In this document: piece by piece, positions 1-5,118 of the stretch
Position numbering within the stretch: position 1 is the stretch's first letter
How the letters are laid out: each line of letters opens with the position of its first letter
From: Methylotenera sp. UBA6020
GTDB taxonomy: Bacteria; Pseudomonadota; Gammaproteobacteria; Burkholderiales; Methylophilaceae
Direction of reading: 5' to 3'
Assembly: GCA_002429455.1 (NCBI GenBank)
Contig: DIZU01000076.1
Location: 1-5,118 of the forward strand
Length of the DNA: 5,118 nt
Notes under the pieces: model-generated
The model's database searches: none
Told to the model about the DNA's origin: nothing
What the model saw: only the letters and a program-made list of their open reading frames with translations
Made by a program: the position numbers and the translations under genes

Positions 1-618
1 ATTCCCGTGGTGCCAGCCGCGCATTACACTTGCGGCGGCGTAATGACCGACGATAAGGGACGTACCGATATTAAAAATCTATATGCCATTGGCGAAACGG
101 CCTGTACCGGTTTGCATGGCGCGAATCGCCTTGCCAGTAACTCACTGCTTGAATGCCTGGTATTTGGCCAAGCGGCAGCAACAGACATTTTGAACCAGCC
201 AACCACACCCATGCCTACACTGCCTTACTGGGATGAAAGCCGCGTCACCGATGCGGATGAAGAAGTGCTGATTACCCATACCTGGGATGAATTACGCCGC
301 TTTATGTGGAACTACGTAGGCATTGTGCGTACAGACAAACGCTTAAGCCGGGCATTGCATCGCATACATATGTTACGGGATGAAGTGCATGAGTTTTATA
401 GCAACTTCAAGATCAGCAACGATTTAATCGAACTACGTAACTTGCTACAAGTAGCTGAATTGATTGTCGAAAGCGCTATTGCACGCAAAGAAAGCCGCGG
501 CTTGCATTACAGCAAAGACCACCCTAATTTAGATGCTGAAGCCATACCTACCGTGCTCGAGCCTTCGAATTATTACAGCTTGCTAGACCGCGAACATGGC
601 AACGGGCATCAACACTAA
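1..618 (+). CDS. nadB: L-aspartate oxidase, C-terminal part (5' truncated by window edge)
   Basis: NadB is the FAD enzyme that oxidises L-aspartate to iminoaspartate, the first step of de novo NAD synthesis, working with quinolinate synthase NadA in the cytoplasm. Frame 1 is open from base 1 to the TAA at 616-618 and gives 205 residues. The family is about 540 residues, so roughly the first 330 lie outside the window. Visible residues 1-14 carry the [12 protein letters not shown] motif, and residues 38-50 the [13 protein letters not shown] motif. By alignment to my memory of the E. coli protein, H8 corresponds to active-site His351 and R43 to Arg386. The rest is the C-terminal helical domain, ending in the ESRGLHY...DHP segment typical of the succinate dehydrogenase/fumarate reductase flavoprotein superfamily. 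[10 protein letters not shown] and the HYTCGG signature argue for NadB rather than SdhA or FrdA. No frameshift is seen. Confidence 0.97.
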   Translation: MPVVPAAHYTCGGVMTDDKGRTDIKNLYAIGETACTGLHGANRLASNSLLECLVFGQAAATDILNQPTTPMPTLPYWDESRVTDADEEVLITHTWDELRRFMWNYVGIVRTDKRLSRALHRIHMLRDEVHEFYSNFKISNDLIELRNLLQVAELIVESAIARKESRGLHYSKDHPNLDAEAIPTVLEPSNYYSLLDREHGNGHQH

Positions 619-621
619 CTA

Positions 622-635
622 AATCGTTCACGATT
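622..635 (+). promoter_or_regulatory. small hairpin just before the nuclease start codon
   Basis: AATCG (622-626) and CGATT (631-635) are exact inverted repeats around the loop TTCA, ending one base before the ATG at 637. They occupy the place where a Shine-Dalgarno would sit. The stem is only 5 bp with two G-C pairs, so a regulatory role is a guess. Confidence 0.25.
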
Positions 636-636
636 G

Positions 637-1131
637 ATGGCTCTTATTCGCTTTATTTTCACTAGCATGTGTTTGCTAATAGCTGCGTCAGGCAATGCAG
701 CAGACTCGTCTCATGTGAGCACGCCTTACGTAGTGAGCTATGTATACGATGGCGATACCGTTAAGTTACACAATGCAGAGAGTGAGTTCAAATTACGTCT
801 CACCGATATTGACGCACCCGAACGCAATCAGGATTACGGCCTAAAATCACGGCGCGCACTCATCAAGCTTTGCCAAGGCAACAATATCTTCGTCACTGTG
901 CAGATTGTCGGCACCGATAAATACAATCGCTCGCTAGGCAGACTGCAATGCAACCATATCGACGTAAGCACTTATTTGGTTGAACACGGCTTGGCATGGC
1001 ACTATGCGCAATACTCAAGTGACGTTAATATTTACAATGCATCACTAAAAGCGCGTCAGCAAAGGCTGGGGCTTTGGGCTAGTGATACAGCCATTCCACC
1101 TTGGACTTGGCGTCGTTATCACCCCTACTAA
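637..1131 (+). CDS. exported staphylococcal nuclease (SNase/thermonuclease)-like protein
   Basis: This 164-residue protein has a signal peptide and one SNase (OB-fold) domain. Residues 1-5 are a short basic n-region, 6-18 are hydrophobic, and a likely signal peptidase I site follows GNA or NAA (about residue 21-22), so it should act in the periplasm or outside the cell. All key residues of the S. aureus enzyme have counterparts: D40 in DGDT (Asp21), R54 (Arg35), D59 (Asp40), E62 in DAPE (Glu43) and R98 in KYNRSLGRL (Arg87). A Ca2+-dependent phosphodiesterase on DNA or RNA is therefore likely. The mature part has two cysteines, C79 and C105, which could form a disulfide. The ATG at 637 is chosen; a TTG directly before it (634) would add one residue. 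No clear Shine-Dalgarno is present, and nadB ends 18 bp upstream, so translation may depend on coupling to nadB. The biological substrate cannot be told from the sequence. Confidence 0.9.
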   Translation: MALIRFIFTSMCLLIAASGNAADSSHVSTPYVVSYVYDGDTVKLHNAESEFKLRLTDIDAPERNQDYGLKSRRALIKLCQGNNIFVTVQIVGTDKYNRSLGRLQCNHIDVSTYLVEHGLAWHYAQYSSDVNIYNASLKARQQRLGLWASDTAIPPWTWRRYHPY

Positions 1132-1180
1132 ATACTAACGATAGGAGTTTCACCATTTTATTCAAACTAGCCTAAACTTT

Positions 1181-1225
1181 AAAAAAAAATCTACTCCTAG
1201 CTTTAATTCCAATCTGCCGTATAAT
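1181..1225 (+). promoter_or_regulatory. probable sigma70 promoter for rhlE
   Basis: A perfect -10 box TATAAT sits at 1220-1225, preceded by CCG. The A9 tract at 1181-1189 falls about 43-51 bases before the expected start near 1232, where an UP element would act. The -35 hexamer is poor (around 1197-1203, CTAGCTT), which lowers confidence. If correct, the rhlE mRNA has an untranslated leader of about 150 nt. Confidence 0.45.
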
Positions 1226-1370
1226 CAAGTTTCCCTATGCCAACCAATCAGCGTAGCGGTCTCTTTACCCTAATCTTTCTGATTTTCAAATCACTTAATG
1301 AACGATTATTATATTTGCCTACCTCGATTGGTGTTGCTTCATAAGTAATAGGTCGGCTTAAACTCAAGCT

Positions 1371-1374
1371 GGAG
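1371..1374 (+). promoter_or_regulatory. Shine-Dalgarno of rhlE (decides TTG start)
   Basis: GGAG lies 7 nt before the TTG at 1382. No in-frame ATG occurs near the N-terminus expected for RhlE, so this site supports TTG as the initiator. Confidence 0.75.
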
Positions 1375-1381
1375 CTTTACT

Positions 1382-2980
1382 TTGACAATTGAAACAACAA
1401 CACCCCTTAACTTTAACGAGTTAGGATTATCTGAACCCATTTTGCGCGCGATTATCGACGCAGGGTACACCACACCAACCCCCATTCAGGCCAAGGCGAT
1501 TCCGCAAGTATTAAGCGGTGGCGATTTACTGGCAGGTGCACAAACCGGCACCGGCAAAACCGCGGGCTTTACCTTACCGATTCTGCATTTGCTGAGCCAA
1601 AAACCTTTAACTGATGTTGCCAAAGGCCGCCCACGCTGCCTGATGCTAACGCCAACACGCGAATTAGCCGCACAGATTGAAGAGTCCGTTAAAACTTACG
1701 GTAAACATCTGCCACTGACATCTACCGTAATTTTTGGTGGCGTAAATGCTAACCCGCAAATTGCTCGCATGAAGAAACCGCTGGATATTTTAGTCGCCAC
1801 ACCGGGCCGTCTGCTGGATCATGCAAATCAAAAAAATATTGATCTATCAGGCGTTGAAATTTTAGTGCTGGACGAAGCTGACCGTATGCTGGATATGGGC
1901 TTTATCCGCGATATTAAAAAGATTCTTGCCATGTTGCCTAAGCAACGGCAAAACCTGCTGTTCTCTGCAACATTTTCTGATGAAATCAAAGCATTAGCCG
2001 ATGGCTTGTTACATAAACCGGGCTTTGTTGAAGTCGCGCGTCGCAATACCGCGTCTGAGTTGGTTGAACAAACCGTACATTTAGTCAATCAGAGCCATAA
2101 ACGTGATTTAATGAGCCACCTTATCAAGCACCACGACTGGAAACAGGTACTGGTATTTACCCGCACCAAACACGGCGCGAATCGCTTGGCGGAAAAACTA
2201 ATCAAAGATGATATTCAAGCAGCCGCGATTCATGGCAACAAAAGTCAAGGCGCGCGCACTAAAGCATTAGCGCAATTTAAAGATGGCACCATGCGTGTGC
2301 TGGTAGCAACCGACATCGCCGCACGCGGCTTGGATATTGACCAGTTACCGCAAGTGGTGAACTTTGAATTACCTAACGTACCAGAAGATTATGTGCACCG
2401 TATTGGCCGTACTGGCCGCGCGGGCAGCAGTGGTGCCGCAGTGTCATTAGTAGATCGCGAAGAATTGAAACTGCTTAAAGATATCGAAAAACTCATTAAA
2501 CGAGAAATTCCTAAAGTGATCGCTGAAGGTTTTACCCCTTCAGCTAACCCTGAGCCTGAAGCACCACGTGCGCCAAGGCAACCTCATGGTCAATCGCGTA
2601 GGCCACAAGGCACGGCCAACGGAGCAGGTCAAAATGCTGGCCGTGATGCCAATCAAAACAAAGGCCGGGGTCAGACTCAAAGCAGAAACCAGGCAACAGC
2701 AAACGCAGAAGGCCGTCCTGCACGCAGCCCTGCCAATAGTCAGCAGCCGCGCAGCCCACACACCAATACGCGCGGTGATGCACAAAGCACTGGGCAAAAT
2801 TCAAGCACAAAAAACATGTCAGAAGCGGCACGTCATCAAGCCATGCCGCAACCCGCGTTATTCGCACCTAAAAGTACCAATAATGGAAACTTTAATCGCG
2901 GAAATGCTAATAGTGGCAGCCCAGGCCGAAGCAATGCTAATCCGGGTAGTCCACACCGTAGCGGTGGTAGAGGTCGCTAA
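1382..2980 (+). CDS. rhlE: DEAD-box ATP-dependent RNA helicase RhlE
   Basis: A 532-residue RNA helicase of the RhlE group, which unwinds or remodels RNA using ATP and in bacteria acts in ribosome maturation and RNA turnover. All motifs are intact: Q motif around GYTTPTPIQ (28-36), motif I AQTGTGKT (53-60), Ia PTREL (91-95), TPGR (140-143), DEAD (164-167), SAT (195-197), motif V ARGLDI (314-319) and motif [10 protein letters not shown] (339-346). The start is TTG, backed by GGAG 7 nt upstream; residue 11 onward (FNELGLS) matches the usual RhlE N-terminus, leaving about 9 extra residues. From about residue 386 a 147-residue tail, rich in Asn, Gly, Arg, Gln, Ser and Pro, is predicted to be disordered and to bind RNA. 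It ends in two 10-residue repeats and GGRGR. E. coli RhlE is about 454 residues, so this tail is long. The gene has its own probable promoter and a long leader. Subgroup assignment (RhlE rather than another DEAD helicase) is fairly secure. Confidence 0.95.
   Translation: MTIETTTPLNFNELGLSEPILRAIIDAGYTTPTPIQAKAIPQVLSGGDLLAGAQTGTGKTAGFTLPILHLLSQKPLTDVAKGRPRCLMLTPTRELAAQIEESVKTYGKHLPLTSTVIFGGVNANPQIARMKKPLDILVATPGRLLDHANQKNIDLSGVEILVLDEADRMLDMGFIRDIKKILAMLPKQRQNLLFSATFSDEIKALADGLLHKPGFVEVARRNTASELVEQTVHLVNQSHKRDLMSHLIKHHDWKQVLVFTRTKHGANRLAEKLIKDDIQAAAIHGNKSQGARTKALAQFKDGTMRVLVATDIAARGLDIDQLPQVVNFELPNVPEDYVHRIGRTGRAGSSGAAVSLVDREELKLLKDIEKLIKREIPKVIAEGFTPSANPEPEAPRAPRQPHGQSRRPQGTANGAGQNAGRDANQNKGRGQTQSRNQATANAEGRPARSPANSQQPRSPHTNTRGDAQSTGQNSSTKNMSEAARHQAMPQPALFAPKSTNNGNFNRGNANSGSPGRSNANPGSPHRSGGRGR
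2903..2962 (+). repeat. tandem 30-bp repeat in the rhlE tail (2 units)
   Basis: Two adjacent units (2903-2932 and 2933-2962) encode [10 protein letters not shown] and [10 protein letters not shown], 8 of 10 residues identical. The units share AATGCTAAT but differ at several synonymous third positions. This suggests an old duplication kept at the protein level, or low-complexity convergence. Confidence 0.75.
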
Positions 2981-2995
2981 GGTCTAAATTTAGCC

Positions 2996-3118
2996 TAAAA
3001 ACTCATATTTTTAAGTAAGACAAGGCGCGAATCAAAAAATCAGACGCGGCATATGAGTTATATGTAAGGATGATTTTTTGATGAGTAACGCAGTATTACG
3101 ACAAAAGATGAGTTTTTA
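2996..3118. repeat. 123-bp imperfect palindrome (MITE-like or structured leader) before yaiI
   Basis: Four sets of matching arms are nested about one centre. The outer arms are TAAAAACTCAT (2996-3006) and ATGAGTTTTTA (3108-3118), continuing after one mismatch with TTTT/AAAA. Next come GTAAGAC (3015-3021) and GTATTAC (3093-3099), 6 of 7 paired. Then ATCAAAAAATCA (3031-3042) and TGATTTTTTGAT (3071-3082), a perfect 12 bp. The core is CATAT (3050-3054) and ATATG (3060-3064) around GAGTT. The outermost base pairs read TA on both sides, which would fit a TA target duplication of an IS630/mariner-type element, but symmetry alone gives the same result. It fills nearly all of the 144-bp gap between rhlE and yaiI. 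The palindrome is seen directly; calling it a mobile element is inference. Confidence 0.75.
3066..3071 (+). promoter_or_regulatory. Shine-Dalgarno-like site inside the palindrome
   Basis: AAGGAT, within TAAGGA (six bases complementary to the 16S rRNA tail), precedes the ATG at 3081 by about 10 nt. It is the only purine-rich ribosome-binding candidate in the gap, since none sits directly before the yaiI start. Confidence 0.4.
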
Positions 3119-3128
3119 TAAATCATGA
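3081..3128 (+). CDS. possible 15-codon leader ORF overlapping the yaiI start
   Basis: ATG at 3081 opens a 15-residue frame ([15 protein letters not shown]) ending at TGA 3126-3128. That stop overlaps the yaiI ATG (3125-3127) in an ATGA arrangement typical of translational coupling. Most of it lies inside the right arm of the palindrome, with a Shine-Dalgarno-like TAAGGA upstream. The peptide resembles nothing I know; if translated, its role is probably to deliver ribosomes to yaiI. It could equally be chance. Confidence 0.3.
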   Translation: MSNAVLRQKMSFYKS

Positions 3129-3583
3129 AGATTTGGGTAGATGCAGACGCTTGCCCTGTCGTAATTAAAGAAATTTTATTCAGGGCAGCAGAACGCACTA
3201 AAATCACCACCACGCTTGTGGCTAACCAGTTTTTACGTACACCCGCATCAGCTTATATTAAGACGATGCAAGTGCCTGGCGGCTTTGATGTAGCTGACAA
3301 CAAAATTGTGCTGGAACTTGAAGCTGGCGATTTAGTGATCACCGCGGATATTCCACTAGCTGCACAAGTAGTAGAAAAAGGCGGTCATGCGCTAAACCCG
3401 CGCGGCGAACTCTACACGACGTCCAACATTAAAGAGCGGCTTGCAATGCGCAATTTAATGGAAGAGTTGCGTGGCAGTCGCGTAGTTATTAATGGGCCGT
3501 CTGCATTCAACCATAGTGATCGGCAAGCATTTGCAGCTGCACTTGATCGTTTTATTGCAAAGGTGCATAAGTTTCAAGGGTGA
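3125..3583 (+). CDS. yaiI: UPF0178 (DUF188) family protein, YaiI-like
   Basis: A 152-residue soluble protein of the YaiI/YqxD family, the same length as E. coli YaiI and closely similar to it throughout. Family motifs are WVDADACP (4-11), VANQ (32-35), GFDVADN (53-59), [12 protein letters not shown] (68-79), NPRG (91-94) and the C-terminal [12 protein letters not shown]. The conserved acidic residues (D6, D8, D55, D58, D69, D75) fit the PIN-like/NYN nuclease fold to which DUF188 has been related, so a metal-dependent RNase role is possible but unproven. No Shine-Dalgarno lies within 15 bases of the ATG. The upstream palindrome ends 6 bp before the start, and a short overlapping ORF may feed ribosomes to it. 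No obvious terminator follows; slyD has its own promoter 40-75 bp downstream. Confidence 0.94.
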   Translation: MKIWVDADACPVVIKEILFRAAERTKITTTLVANQFLRTPASAYIKTMQVPGGFDVADNKIVLELEAGDLVITADIPLAAQVVEKGGHALNPRGELYTTSNIKERLAMRNLMEELRGSRVVINGPSAFNHSDRQAFAAALDRFIAKVHKFQG

Positions 3584-3626
3584 CCAAAACTTCAGGTATA
3601 GGTTAAGCTTTAAAAACGAATCAAGT

Positions 3627-3655
3627 TTGAAGTGCAACGTGTTATAGATTAAAAT
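3627..3655 (+). promoter_or_regulatory. probable sigma70 promoter for slyD
   Basis: TTGAAG (3627-3632, 4 of 6 to TTGACA) is followed after 17 bp by TAAAAT (3650-3655, 5 of 6 to TATAAT). Transcription would start near 3662, leaving a leader of about 84 nt before the slyD start. Confidence 0.6.
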
Positions 3656-3731
3656 TACACACTTAATTTTTAGACCCCCTCTACATTCAGGATGAAAATC
3701 CTAAATTCTTCAGCTTTAGAAAAAGCTATAC

Positions 3732-3737
3732 AAAGGA
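3732..3737 (+). promoter_or_regulatory. Shine-Dalgarno of slyD (decides the start)
   Basis: AAAGGA lies 8 nt before the ATG at 3746. The in-frame ATG at 3692 has no such site at useful spacing and would add 18 residues not expected in SlyD. Confidence 0.8.
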
Positions 3738-3745
3738 CTAGCAAT

Positions 3746-4225
3746 ATGCAAATTACAATGAACACTGTTGTAACAATGACTTACGAATTAAAAGATGCTG
3801 ATGGCAACGTACTTGAATCAAGCGCGGATCCAGTAGCTTACTTGCACGGCGGCTACGACAATATTTTTCCAAAAGTGGAAGAAGTCATGCATGGTAAAAA
3901 TATTGGCGATGTAGTAATCGTAGATTTACAACCAACAGATGCCTTTGGTGAATATGACGAAGAACTCGTTCAAATTGAGCCAGCAAGCGCTTTCCCTGCA
4001 GATGAATTAAAAGTAGGCATGCAATTTGAAGGTGAAGACGATACTGGCGAAGTGATTTTATATACCGTGACAGAAATTGCTGACGGTAAAGTGATTGTTG
4101 ACGGCAACCACCCATGGGCTGGCGAGCGTGTTGTATTTCAAGCAACCATCACAGACGTTCGTGTTGCAAACAAAGAAGAAGTGACGCATCAGCACGTGCA
4201 TGGCGCTGGTGGACATCATCACTAA
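3746..4225 (+). CDS. slyD: FKBP-type peptidyl-prolyl cis-trans isomerase SlyD
   Basis: A 159-residue cytoplasmic prolyl isomerase and chaperone. In E. coli SlyD also binds nickel and helps [NiFe]-hydrogenase maturation. The FKBP domain is split: residues 1-71 include VAYLHGG (30-36) and the DAFGEYD segment (65-71). The chaperone insert-in-flap domain spans about 73-125, including the VDGNHPWAG motif (118-126), and the last FKBP strand follows. The tail from residue 143 ends EEVTHQHVHGAGGHHH, with six histidines and no cysteine. It is much shorter than the Cys/His-rich tail of the 196-residue E. coli protein, so metal binding is likely but of lower capacity. The start at 3746 is chosen for its Shine-Dalgarno and family length. 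The gene has its own promoter and is followed by a strong terminator, so it is probably monocistronic. Confidence 0.94.
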   Translation: MQITMNTVVTMTYELKDADGNVLESSADPVAYLHGGYDNIFPKVEEVMHGKNIGDVVIVDLQPTDAFGEYDEELVQIEPASAFPADELKVGMQFEGEDDTGEVILYTVTEIADGKVIVDGNHPWAGERVVFQATITDVRVANKEEVTHQHVHGAGGHHH

Positions 4226-4249
4226 GAGTTCATTGTATTAGTTATACTG

Positions 4250-4287
4250 AAAAGCACCCACTAGACGATCTCTAGTGGGTGCTTTTT
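4250..4287 (+). terminator. rho-independent terminator of slyD
   Basis: A perfect 16-bp stem (4250-4265 with 4271-4286; core GCACCCACTAGA/TCTAGTGGGTGC) closes a 5-base loop CGATC and runs into six to seven T residues. It starts 25 bp after the slyD stop. The A-run on the left is only four bases, so it is mainly a + strand terminator. Confidence 0.96.
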
Positions 4288-4325
4288 TATTGGACGTTCT
4301 AACCTATAGCTAGTCTCATAAATAA

Positions 4326-4343
4326 CGTCATACCAGCGGAGGC
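4326..4343. repeat. degenerate extra copy of the repeat arm
   Basis: CGTCATACCAGCGGAGGC matches the start of the main arm at 4403-4420 (CGTCATACCGGCGCAGGC) at 16 of 18 positions, in direct orientation 77 bp upstream. The trailing CCGGAAT at 4354-4360 may be the remnant of its other half. Confidence 0.55.
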
Positions 4344-4375
4344 TCATTGTTGTCCGGAATAAATTTTCACAAATA

Positions 4376-4544
4376 GATTCATACATAAAAATCTCTCAAC
4401 CTCGTCATACCGGCGCAGGCCGGTATCCAGTCAGGGTGGCGCTCACGAATGGCTCTTTAATTTGACAAGTAGCTAGCATTCACGTGGCCTGGATTCCGTC
4501 CTTCGACGGAATGACGATAGCGAGGGTTAAAACTCTAATGAATC
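4376..4544. repeat. palindromic dispersed-repeat element (CGTCAT...ATCCAG arms)
   Basis: The left arm (4376-4430) begins GATTCAT and contains CGTCATACCGG and CCGGTATCCAG. The right arm (about 4491-4544) is its imperfect reverse complement, from CTGGATTCCG through GGAATGACG to ATGAATC, with small gaps. Each arm also folds on itself: 4407-4426 (ATACCGGC/GCCGGTAT, loop GCAG) and 4495-4514 (ATTCCGTC/GACGGAAT, loop CTTC). From general knowledge, intergenic repeats with CGTCATTCC...GGAATCCAG ends are common in proteobacterial genomes; this looks like a copy with diverged arms. A stem-loop RNA or a MITE-like element are both possible. Confidence 0.7.
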
Positions 4545-4644
4545 AAACACTGTTATTAATTAGAGGATTAGCTATAGATTTTTCACGAATAATGCTTAAC
4601 CTAGCAACTTATAGCAATCAGCTTTTTGGTAAATATCTTCAAGA

Positions 4645-5118
4645 TTAATTGATTAAATCTTTCAGCTTGTACAACATATCCAACGCTTGTTTAGGCGTTA
4701 AATCATCCACTTGTATTGTTTCCAACTCACTAATTACTGGGTGCGTTGGGAAATCAACCGCAACTGCACTAGCCATAAACATATCAGGTTGCGTTGCATT
4801 GGTAGCAACTTGGTTGTTCTCAAGCTGAATAAGTTTTCGCTTGGCAGCGGCTACCACACTTTTAGGTATACCCGCCAACTGCGCCACTTGCAGGCCATAA
4901 CTTTGATTAGCAGCACCCTCTTCAACCTTGTGCATAAACACAATACTGTTACCGTGCTCAACCGCATCCAGATGCACATTAGCGGCTTGTTTGAACTCAT
5001 CGACAATGCGCGTTAGCTCAAAGTAATGGGTAGCAAAAAGTGTATAGCTACGATTTTTTTCTAATAGCTGTTTTGCCACTGCCCAGGCCAAACTCAAGCC
5101 ATCAAATGTACTAGTACC
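4645..5118 (-). CDS. mutS: DNA mismatch repair protein MutS, C-terminal part (5' truncated by window edge)
   Basis: MutS recognises base mismatches and recruits MutL in an ATP-dependent way. The reverse strand is open from the window edge to the TAA at 4645-4647, giving the last 157 residues of a protein usually about 850-880 long. The first visible residues GTSTFDG end the family signature (DEIGRGTST-F-DG) just after Walker B. ATHYFELT follows at 29-36, and the helix-turn-helix dimer region [13 protein letters not shown] at 73-85. The pentapeptide QPDMF (110-114, bases 4777-4791) resembles a beta-clamp-binding motif and sits where E. coli MutS carries one, before the C-terminal tetramerisation segment [17 protein letters not shown] near the end. 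The reading frame runs beyond the first internal Met to the edge, so this is not a short separate gene. It converges on slyD. Confidence 0.97.
   Translation of the reverse strand, partial: GTSTFDGLSLAWAVAKQLLEKNRSYTLFATHYFELTRIVDEFKQAANVHLDAVEHGNSIVFMHKVEEGAANQSYGLQVAQLAGIPKSVVAAAKRKLIQLENNQVATNATQPDMFMASAVAVDFPTHPVISELETIQVDDLTPKQALDMLYKLKDLIN

Larger units (their letters stand above)
1132..1381. other. intergenic region between the nuclease gene and rhlE
   Basis: This 250-bp AT-rich gap holds an A9 tract (1181-1189), a perfect TATAAT (1220-1225) and a leader of about 150 nt before rhlE. A weak inverted repeat (1142-1150 with 1164-1174, two bases bulged) is not followed by a T-run on the + strand, so I do not call it a terminator. 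A 14-bp palindrome, TGATTT-TC-AAATCA, lies at 1280-1293 and could be an operator or chance. No gene of normal size is present. Confidence 0.6.
4304..4577. repeat. outer inverted repeat bounding a 274-bp segment
   Basis: CTATAGCTA (4304-4312) and TAGCTATAG (4569-4577) are exact inverted repeats. The match continues imperfectly inward for about 25 bases, allowing short gaps, to AATAAC (4321-4326) on the left and GTTATT (4552-4557) on the right. These could be terminal inverted repeats of a decayed miniature element. No convincing target duplication is seen, and no transposase is inside. Confidence 0.45.
4291..4644. other. intergenic region between convergent slyD and mutS
   Basis: This 354-bp non-coding gap holds the nested inverted repeats listed separately (4304-4577, 4376-4544) and a degenerate extra half-copy (4326-4343). 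No ORF of note and no recognisable RNA gene was seen. No GC-rich hairpin with a T-run suited to ending mutS transcription is present; only the short AT-rich inverted repeat AAGATT/AATCTT (4641-4646, 4656-4661) overlaps the mutS stop. Confidence 0.7.

Noticed and set aside
634..636. TTG as the nuclease start
   Set aside because: An ATG follows immediately, and the TTG adds only one residue with no better ribosome site.
1142..1174. Inverted repeat after the nuclease gene as a terminator
   Set aside because: The stem is weak with a bulge and is followed by A residues rather than T on the + strand.
2540..2867. Two overlapping antisense frames of 85 and 107 codons
   Set aside because: They are shadows of the rhlE tail with odd composition and no motif.
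2568..2987. 139-codon open frame on the + strand overlapping the rhlE tail
   Set aside because: It overlaps the low-complexity rhlE tail in another frame, has no good Shine-Dalgarno and no recognisable domain. Low-complexity coding sequence readily leaves other frames open.
3692..3745. Upstream in-frame ATG as the slyD start
   Set aside because: It lacks a spaced Shine-Dalgarno and adds 18 residues with no family counterpart; AAAGGA before 3746 fits better.
3885..4145. Antisense frame over slyD, and similar antisense frames over rhlE, yaiI and mutS
   Set aside because: All overlap well-identified conserved genes and show no independent start signals or motifs.
4326..4514. Repeated hairpin units as a CRISPR array
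   Set aside because: Units are few, diverged, in mixed orientation and not regularly spaced.
4300..4603. TAACCTA direct repeat (4300-4306 and 4597-4603) as a target-site duplication
   Set aside because: The right copy lies 20 bp outside the inverted repeat end and the left copy overlaps the other end, so the geometry does not fit.

Overview
The window looks like ordinary chromosomal DNA from a betaproteobacterium. The housekeeping proteins (NadB, RhlE, YaiI/UPF0178, SlyD, MutS) look proteobacterial and the base composition is moderate to slightly AT-rich. A methylotroph of the Methylophilaceae (Methylotenera-like) is my best guess. That placement is an impression from protein style and cannot be proven from the window. 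No phage, plasmid, CRISPR or defence genes were seen, and all genes are common families.

Layout, left to right. (1) 1-618, +: the 3' part of nadB (L-aspartate oxidase, NAD synthesis). (2) 637-1131, +: a small exported staphylococcal-nuclease-like protein, 18 bp after nadB and probably cotranscribed. (3) 1132-1381: a 250-bp gap with a probable promoter and a long leader. (4) 1382-2980, +: rhlE, a DEAD-box RNA helicase that starts at TTG and has a long disordered basic tail ending in a short tandem repeat. (5) 2996-3118: a 123-bp imperfect palindrome filling the gap before the next gene. (6) 3125-3583, +: a UPF0178/YaiI protein. (7) 3746-4225, +: slyD, with its own promoter, a good Shine-Dalgarno sequence and a strong terminator at 4250-4287. 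(8) 4291-4644: a 354-bp gap between convergent genes, holding a palindromic repeat element of the CGTCAT...ATCCAG type nested in a wider inverted repeat. (9) 4645-5118, -: the 3' part of mutS (mismatch repair).

The genes do not form a single pathway. nadB and the nuclease gene are probably one transcript; rhlE, yaiI and slyD are separate functions on the same strand; mutS converges on them. The least ordinary material is between genes. The palindrome before yaiI carries its own Shine-Dalgarno-like site and a 15-codon ORF whose stop overlaps the yaiI start codon, so a repeat may supply the translation signals of a housekeeping gene. The slyD-mutS gap holds a nested set of inverted repeats. I see no convincing new multi-gene system.
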